Shown: one piece after another, positions 58,849-64,000 of the stretch | Layout of the letters: each line of letters begins with the position of its first letter | Numbering within the stretch: position 1 is the stretch's first letter | NCBI GenBank assembly: GCA_041392805.1 | Contig: JAWKLJ010000002.1 | Location: forward strand, 1,317,001 to 1,381,000 | DNA from: Saprospiraceae bacterium | GTDB taxonomy: Bacteria > Bacteroidota > Bacteroidia > Chitinophagales > Saprospiraceae | Length of the DNA: 64,000 nucleotides | Direction of reading: 5' to 3' | The notes under the pieces: model-generated | What the model was told of the DNA's origin: nothing | The model's database searches: none | What the model saw: the letters and a program-made list of their open reading frames with translations, nothing else | Made by a program: the position numbers and the translations under genes

Positions 58849-60410
58849 TCCTTAGCAAGTTTTTCTAGCAATGTAGACAATTCTTTGTAAATCAGCGGGC
58901 CGGTCTCAGGGCCCAACGAATTTTCCTCTCCATAGGTGTCGTTTTTATCCAGATAGAGCCAAGGTTCCTCATTATCCCATTCGCTTTTGGGAATGATGTA
59001 GCCAATTTCATCATTAGAAAGGCCAATAAAAAACCTATAGGTTTGGCTCATTTTCTCCTGCAAAGGGGGAATTTCCACTGGATCAATCGGAAAGTCGCGT
59101 CCTGGCGGGTTTTCGATGCCGCCATACAGGATTTCAGGATAAATCTCACCGGGTATACTAAGAAAACTGGCTGGGCCAATATCAAAGGCAGCTACTTCGG
59201 AACGAACTTTAAACAGCTTTGGCGTTCCACTTTTGAGCAGCCCAATAGCAGTGGCCAAGCGAAAAATCTTATTGTCGAGCGGTAGTATAATGGATTTGGC
59301 CTGAAGTGAAATCGGGCGCAATTGGGTCAAGGTATCTTCTTCACGCAAGGCATGAATGGCGAGGAGTGCAATCTGCTCCCCAAGTGTCCTGGTTTTTTCA
59401 AAAGAAGGTTCAGAGAATAGGGTATCTCGCACCGGGTCATTGAAGGGCAAAGACGGGTGCGGCGTCATTAAACCACCCACTGCACCATTAAAAAAGATGG
59501 CTGTCCCCCCCAATCCTTGTTGAATCACCTCCCCATTATGTGTAATGCCCTTTTCAAGGCTTTCACGGATGTAGTGGGGAAAATCGGAGCTGATCAATAA
59601 ATTTCGACTCCAAAGGGTCTCTGGGTGATTGGCCCAGTTGACAATGGTGCCCAGCGTATTACCCGTCTCCGCATCAATGGCCTGCATGACATGGACCCCC
59701 GTGGCTTTTACAATCGGTTTGCGGGTATCTTTAATGAGTAAAGAATCCCTGCCGCTCAGGTCCTCCGCAAAAATTACCTTTGTCGGCCTAATGGCCTCAA
59801 CGGCTAAGGAAATAGCCTTTACGGTCTGACTTTTTACATATTCCATATGCGCTGGGTTCACACCGCTGTGAAATTCATCTGGCCCCCAGATGCCAATCAG
59901 GTCGGCACTTTCATGGGTATGCGTGGAGGAAATCAAGGTATAGTCAATGTCTAAAGCGGCAGGCAAGGCCAGCCGGATATCCACCACATCAGAATAGATA
60001 AAACCCACTGCATCGAGGGATACCATTGCTATTCTCGTTGTGCCATCATCAATGACGACCGCCCTGGCCCAAACGTCATCGTGTACGCCATTGGCTGGTT
60101 TGCTATTGCTGAAACCAGCGACCCATACCGCATCAAATTTCCCATTCCCATTATTATCATTATAGGTATCACCATCTTTAACCTTATACTTAGCGTCGTC
60201 ATTGGCATCATTCCAAGTATCGACGACGGTAGGGGTGATCTCCGCTTTGCCGAATCCCATTTTGAGCAGCACTTGCTCCTTCCCGCCTTGTATATCAAGC
60301 GCCACCTCATAACCCGGATGGCGATCTCTCATATTGTAGAACCCCCAAACAAGGATGCCTGCTATGAAAATGAGTAGTACTAATCCAATTCTAAGTAACC
60401 ATTTTTTCAT
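58845..60410 (-). CDS. neutral/alkaline ceramidase-like protein with Ca-binding insert
   Basis: The 521-residue protein has an N-terminal TM or signal segment (LLRIGLVLLIFIAGILVW). The neutral ceramidase (PF04734-type) fold is indicated by GFGKAEITP, metal ligands STHTHESAD and NWANHPETL, and FFNGAVGG. After the first strand an insert near residues 66-93 is very rich in Asp and Asn (DGDTYNDNNGNGKFD), matching an EF-hand or dockerin-like calcium loop. Family members cleave N-acyl sphingoids, but many bacterial relatives have other amidase or esterase substrates. It forms an operon with the second copy at 60599. Confidence 0.8.
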   Translation of the reverse strand: MKKWLLRIGLVLLIFIAGILVWGFYNMRDRHPGYEVALDIQGGKEQVLLKMGFGKAEITPTVVDTWNDANDDAKYKVKDGDTYNDNNGNGKFDAVWVAGFSNSKPANGVHDDVWARAVVIDDGTTRIAMVSLDAVGFIYSDVVDIRLALPAALDIDYTLISSTHTHESADLIGIWGPDEFHSGVNPAHMEYVKSQTVKAISLAVEAIRPTKVIFAEDLSGRDSLLIKDTRKPIVKATGVHVMQAIDAETGNTLGTIVNWANHPETLWSRNLLISSDFPHYIRESLEKGITHNGEVIQQGLGGTAIFFNGAVGGLMTPHPSLPFNDPVRDTLFSEPSFEKTRTLGEQIALLAIHALREEDTLTQLRPISLQAKSIILPLDNKIFRLATAIGLLKSGTPKLFKVRSEVAAFDIGPASFLSIPGEIYPEILYGGIENPPGRDFPIDPVEIPPLQEKMSQTYRFFIGLSNDEIGYIIPKSEWDNEEPWLYLDKNDTYGEENSLGPETGPLIYKELSTLLEKLAKE

Positions 60411-60598
60411 GATACTTCTTTTTTTAGTTTTGACCCACCCTACAGTCTGTGTTTATTAAATTCTAAAAAATTAATTTTTATTAAAATATTAGTTTTTGTA
60501 TCATTAACCAGGGGCTTTTGATTACCATTTTAATTTTGATTCAAATTTTGATTCAGGCCTGTCGCAGCATAAATCCCAAAGAACCTAACAGCCCTGCC

Positions 60599-62005
60599 CT
60601 ACAACCTTTCTCCCGTCAAGGCACGACAAGAGCTGAATAAAAGTTCCATGAGATAATCGCCCATACTGGGGCCATACCATCCCATTAAAAAAGATTCGTA
60701 ATTATCATGCTGGTAGTATTTGGGCAACACAATATAACCCAAATAAGCGCCATTAAAGCTGCTGAAAATAGACCGGTAACCTCTCAATGCGAGTGCGTTT
60801 TTGAGATCAATGGCATATTCACCACTTAATTCGCAAGGTAGGGTCATCCAGATAAAGTCGTCAATTTTCATGGCCTGGATGGCAGGGTCATGGGGCCCTG
60901 GGATCAATTTATTACCAATACCAGCCGATAAGCGGAGGTTTTTGGTGACCCTTATTTGCATTTTGGGAAGGTCGATTATAGAAGAAAAGTGGGTAAAGGA
61001 AACCGAATCTTTGCGTGTTACCTGATTCAAATGAACGATGACACTGTCGGCTAAGGCCTCTCCGATGTACCTGGCTTTTTCAAAACCTTCTCCTTGGCTT
61101 CTATAACTATGGCTACCAACCGTCCCTGCAAAAAAGATAGCCAGGTCAACGGCTTCTTTTTCCAATTTTCGCTCCCAATAACCCGGATAATCACCACTAA
61201 ATTCCAAATTGGCTTCGCCCAGTGTGGTGGCATGCGCGGCAAATGCCCCAAGGACGGCCTTTTTCCCCGTGTGCTGTACTATCGAAACAAAGGTAAAGAT
61301 GTCATTTAATCTCCCCGTTTCTCCAATCATTCTATTCCTGACATAATCTGCCGCTTTGAATTGGTCAAATCCGATGCTGGAGGGCTGCAACTCCTCGATG
61401 GCAGCACGGATAACCTGACACAATTGGCGGCTGAGCCAGGAAACATAGGCCGCCTGGAATTTTCCGCCAAATTGTTCCCCCACAAATCCTGCGGAGCAAG
61501 CACCTGCACTTGAATGGGTGTGTGTGGCACCAAAATAGAGTTGGTCTCTATTAATTCCATTTTCACGTTGAAGTATAAGCTGTACGCTATCGGCTACCGC
61601 AGGCGGCATAATTAATAAATCTGTCCCAATGAAAACAATGGGTTTGCCCACCACCTGAATAGCCACCGCCCGGGCAAAAATAGAATCGTGAACGCCAGTG
61701 GCATCAGAGGCTCTATCGCCATAACCGGCCAGTGGAACAGTTGCAAAGACACCAATTGCTGGATCATCTGAGGATAATCCAATTTTAGGGGTAATGGAAA
61801 TGCGGCTAAACCCAGCTTTGAGTTGCCCCTTTTCGGCTGTCAGGCTAGCCAGGGTACTATCCAAGCGTGTTTTGGTTTGTTGGTAATATGCCGTTTTAAA
61901 ATAGGGTTGCCGATCCACTTTATGCAGAATGAAAAACAAGATCAGGCCAATGATGACAATTAGAGACGAGAGCCCTATCAATAAGATTTTTCCTATTTTT
62001 TTCAT
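60599..62005 (-). CDS. neutral/alkaline ceramidase-like protein, paralog
   Basis: The 468-residue protein has an N-terminal anchor (ILLIGLSSLIVIIGLILFF). It has the ceramidase-like core: AGFSRISITP, GATHTHSSAG with metal His, and FAAHATTLG for the second metal site. It lacks the Asp/Asn-rich insert of the paralog. The downstream gap to 60410 (188 bp) is A/T-rich and contains no feature I can support. It lies 2 bp from the ChbG-like gene. Confidence 0.8.
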   Translation of the reverse strand: MKKIGKILLIGLSSLIVIIGLILFFILHKVDRQPYFKTAYYQQTKTRLDSTLASLTAEKGQLKAGFSRISITPKIGLSSDDPAIGVFATVPLAGYGDRASDATGVHDSIFARAVAIQVVGKPIVFIGTDLLIMPPAVADSVQLILQRENGINRDQLYFGATHTHSSAGACSAGFVGEQFGGKFQAAYVSWLSRQLCQVIRAAIEELQPSSIGFDQFKAADYVRNRMIGETGRLNDIFTFVSIVQHTGKKAVLGAFAAHATTLGEANLEFSGDYPGYWERKLEKEAVDLAIFFAGTVGSHSYRSQGEGFEKARYIGEALADSVIVHLNQVTRKDSVSFTHFSSIIDLPKMQIRVTKNLRLSAGIGNKLIPGPHDPAIQAMKIDDFIWMTLPCELSGEYAIDLKNALALRGYRSIFSSFNGAYLGYIVLPKYYQHDNYESFLMGWYGPSMGDYLMELLFSSCRALTGERL

Positions 62006-62007
62006 GT

Positions 62008-63015
62008 TTATCCCTGCTTAAACCTACGCATGATTTCTCTCCAATTGGTAAAAACAATTCCCTCTTCTTCAAAGAAACGAATCATTTCTTCGTCTGCAAA
62101 AAGTTGGGACTCCCACACCCGTTGTTGCCAGGAGTTGGTGATGGTCTTTAAGTTGTCCGTATCTTCCGAGGGATGAAAAATGATTTCGGAAAGCCCAGGG
62201 TTTAGAGATTTCACCAAGGCTTGGAAATTGGCACGTTTTTCCTCGTAGGTTTTTCCGTTTGGCGCAGAGGCGAAAAAATCCAGTTTGGGTAAGGAATAAT
62301 TGTTGACCAAAGCAATCATTTCGTCATTGATGGGGTAACCTTGTTGTTTAAATCCGGCAATCACCTCCGGATTTTCAAAGTCGATGACCATAGCTGGTAT
62401 TTGGTATTCTTCGGCGACTTTGAGGTAAGCGGCGGTGTAGAGGTGCGAGGCGTACAAGGTCCCCATATGAGTGTCAATATGATCGGGGCGATACCCCCAG
62501 GCAATGGCTTGTTCTACTTGGGCCCTGATTTCTTTTTCTACTTCCTCCGGTTTGGCATTTTGTACCACTTGGATCACTTCATGCCACAATTTTCCGTCTT
62601 CATCCAGCAATCCCGGAGCCTCGTTGGCCGGTGTAAGTCCGGGCCATCGGTGGGTTTTCCATTCGCTGGTCAGGGTTAAATGGAGTCCGACGTCTTCATC
62701 GGGGTGGGCAATGGCCCAATCAATGAAGGCTTTGGCATTGGGACAAGGCATCATTACCGCGCAAGATTGAATCTGGTCATTCGTCAGATACCGCTCGGCC
62801 GAGGCATTGGCCTCAGGGCACATGCCAATATCATCTGCATGCAGAATGATGACCTTTTTATCGGCAGGGAAGCCGAGCTTTTGGGCCCAGGTGGTCCTGG
62901 CAGTGGGTGTGGCGCCCTCGGCTGTGGACGTTTCGGCCCCTTCTTCTCCACCAGTGGAAGCACAAGCTGCGGCGAAAAATAGTAGTGCTAAAAAGCTACA
63001 TCTTGAAAATATCAT
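62008..63015 (-). CDS. ChbG/YdjC-like carbohydrate deacetylase lipoprotein
   Basis: The 335-residue lipoprotein has a signal ending LLFFAAACAST. The ChbG/YdjC deacetylase fold is supported by ILHADDIGMCP (metal Asp), GLHLTLTSEW (metal His) and DHIDTHMGTL (metal His). Known members remove acetyl groups from chitooligosaccharides or related sugars. Export fits a role on an N-acetylated glycan before uptake. It lies between the PHP-like gene and two ceramidase-like genes in one operon. Confidence 0.82.
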   Translation of the reverse strand: MIFSRCSFLALLFFAAACASTGGEEGAETSTAEGATPTARTTWAQKLGFPADKKVIILHADDIGMCPEANASAERYLTNDQIQSCAVMMPCPNAKAFIDWAIAHPDEDVGLHLTLTSEWKTHRWPGLTPANEAPGLLDEDGKLWHEVIQVVQNAKPEEVEKEIRAQVEQAIAWGYRPDHIDTHMGTLYASHLYTAAYLKVAEEYQIPAMVIDFENPEVIAGFKQQGYPINDEMIALVNNYSLPKLDFFASAPNGKTYEEKRANFQALVKSLNPGLSEIIFHPSEDTDNLKTITNSWQQRVWESQLFADEEMIRFFEEEGIVFTNWREIMRRFKQG

Positions 63016-63036
63016 GAGGTGAAAATTTTGTGTAAT

Positions 63037-64000
63037 CTAATATAAATAAATAGGGTTCGTATACACCCACGGTACCCATTCGTCATTTAAGGATATACGT
63101 GCCTCGATCCTATAATTTCCTTTTGCCTGTTTTGGGTCAAATTCCAATTGATAAGCTTCCTCAGCCTCCGCTTTTATTTCTCCATCTTTTAGCAAAGTGA
63201 ACTTCACCGGAAAAGGCGAAACAGCGATCAATTGGTGAGACTTTTGCACGCTTAACGAATCTCCCATAATCGCGGCGGTGTTACCCAGCGAATCTCGTGC
63301 AAAGAACTGGAACCCTTTTGCTTCAGCCAGGTTTTCAAAAGAAATAAAGGCATGTCCTTTGACCAAATGATCGATCAAATCTCGATTGGAAAAGGTATCG
63401 CAAAAAATGTGGGTATTGACAAAGTTAAAGGAATCGAAATAGGTGTCTATTTCAAACTTGAATGCCCATCCTGCTTCGTCAGGTTTCCCTAGTAGCAGTT
63501 TTTCTTTCCAGCCTGGCTCAACGATCTTAAGGGTTTTTGCATTGGGGCCAACCCATTCTACCTGTCCCTCCTTTGCATAGCGGGCTCTAAAGCTTTGATT
63601 GTTATGGGCATCCACTGCCGCAAAGCCAACAATCCGGCGCTTTTCATTCAGGTTATCCCAGTGTTTTAGAATAGCATCTTGTGTATCAAATAATTCCCGA
63701 TAGGCCCAGTGCCGGTAGGTATGACCATTGATAGCGGCGTTTACAATCATGTGCAGCAGGAATGTTTTCTCCTCATCTTTTAAATCGGTATGGATGTTAT
63801 AAATTTCCATGGCCTGGAAATCCGGATTGGCCCAGTCATGCTCCTCTTCACTATGCAGGTAGCCCACAAATCCGCCGGTTTCGACGACTGATTTGATGAG
63901 TTGCGCATCCGTTTGCTCCCAATTCACGATTCCTTCCTGCATAGGGCTTATCATCATGCCGTTGCTTTCGGTACCGCTCTCCATGATAATGCCGTCATAA
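63037..64000 (-). CDS. PHP-domain/CehA-like metallohydrolase, C-terminal part (5' end outside window)
   Basis: The frame is open beyond the right edge (YDGIIMESG), so the ATG at 63984 is not a credible start. The visible ~320 residues include GGFVGYLHSEEEHDW and AMEIYNIHTD, which resemble late metal-site motifs of PHP-type phosphoesterase/amidohydrolase proteins. A C-terminal beta domain (about 230-320) follows. The signal and first metal motifs would be outside the window. It heads the operon that runs down to nagB in this window. Confidence 0.6.
   Translation of the reverse strand, partial: YDGIIMESGTESNGMMISPMQEGIVNWEQTDAQLIKSVVETGGFVGYLHSEEEHDWANPDFQAMEIYNIHTDLKDEEKTFLLHMIVNAAINGHTYRHWAYRELFDTQDAILKHWDNLNEKRRIVGFAAVDAHNNQSFRARYAKEGQVEWVGPNAKTLKIVEPGWKEKLLLGKPDEAGWAFKFEIDTYFDSFNFVNTHIFCDTFSNRDLIDHLVKGHAFISFENLAEAKGFQFFARDSLGNTAAIMGDSLSVQKSHQLIAVSPFPVKFTLLKDGEIKAEAEEAYQLEFDPKQAKGNYRIEARISLNDEWVPWVYTNPIYLY

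Noticed and set aside
1..64000. tRNA, rRNA or riboswitch genes
   Set aside because: The intergenic gaps were read and none shows a cloverleaf or known aptamer pattern; detection by eye is limited.

Overview
The window looks like a chromosome segment of a Bacteroidota bacterium, most likely a member of the Saprospiria (Lewinella/Haliscomenobacter-like). The phylum call rests on type IX secretion (T9SS) signals (type A and type B C-terminal sorting domains, a PorP/SprF-like protein, a PorE-like OmpA lipoprotein), a SusC/SusD pair, SprB repeats, TAnnTTTG-type -7 boxes and DUF2795. The class-level call is inference from protein style. No tRNA, rRNA, intact insertion sequence, prophage or CRISPR array was seen.

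Layout. 1-3.9 kb: the end of a SprB-repeat T9SS cargo protein, convergent with a PorE-like lipoprotein. 4.4-5.4 kb: a frameshifted Rpn/PD-(D/E)XK transposase-like gene. 5.6-17.3 kb: a glycan-degrading neighbourhood (sulfatase, sialidase-like, GH2) with two large FtsX/MacB-type permeases and many palindromic intergenic repeats. 17.3-22.2 kb: a phosphoesterase, small lipoprotein and transglutaminase-like proteins, an exported thioredoxin with a possible Cys-rich peptide upstream, and a broken small gene. 22.2-28.1 kb: core genes cmk and queA plus conserved hypotheticals. 28.4-29.7 kb: a MacB-type permease. 30.2-41.1 kb: a SprF-like protein followed by two giant adhesin-like T9SS proteins. 41.1-48.5 kb: a PadR regulator with a large permease, a DMT transporter, an esterase lipoprotein and a propeller/helical-barrel lipoprotein. 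49-55.4 kb: a PKD lipoprotein and SusC/SusD. 55.5-64 kb: a compact minus-strand operon (PHP-like, ChbG/YdjC-like, two neutral-ceramidase-like proteins, exported NagA-like, Nramp-like, NagB).

How the genes fit together. The SusC/SusD pair and the convergent 55.5-64 kb operon look like a uptake and catabolic locus for an N-acetylated or amino-sugar-containing substrate. Several of its enzymes carry export signals, so deacetylation may occur outside the cytoplasm. The SprF-like protein probably escorts the giant cohesin-like/Ig-like protein through T9SS. The PorE-like protein probably anchors the secretion machine to peptidoglycan.

The most unusual feature is the density of non-coding palindromic, MITE/REP-like elements from at least seven families. 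One supplies the stop codon of the GH2 gene. Another sits exactly in frame inside the signal-peptide region of the SusC gene. Other points worth checking are a Cys-rich peptide ORF separated from an exported thioredoxin by a terminator-like hairpin, an Nramp-family protein lacking both metal-site motifs, and a lipoprotein signal peptide built from 15-bp tandem repeats.
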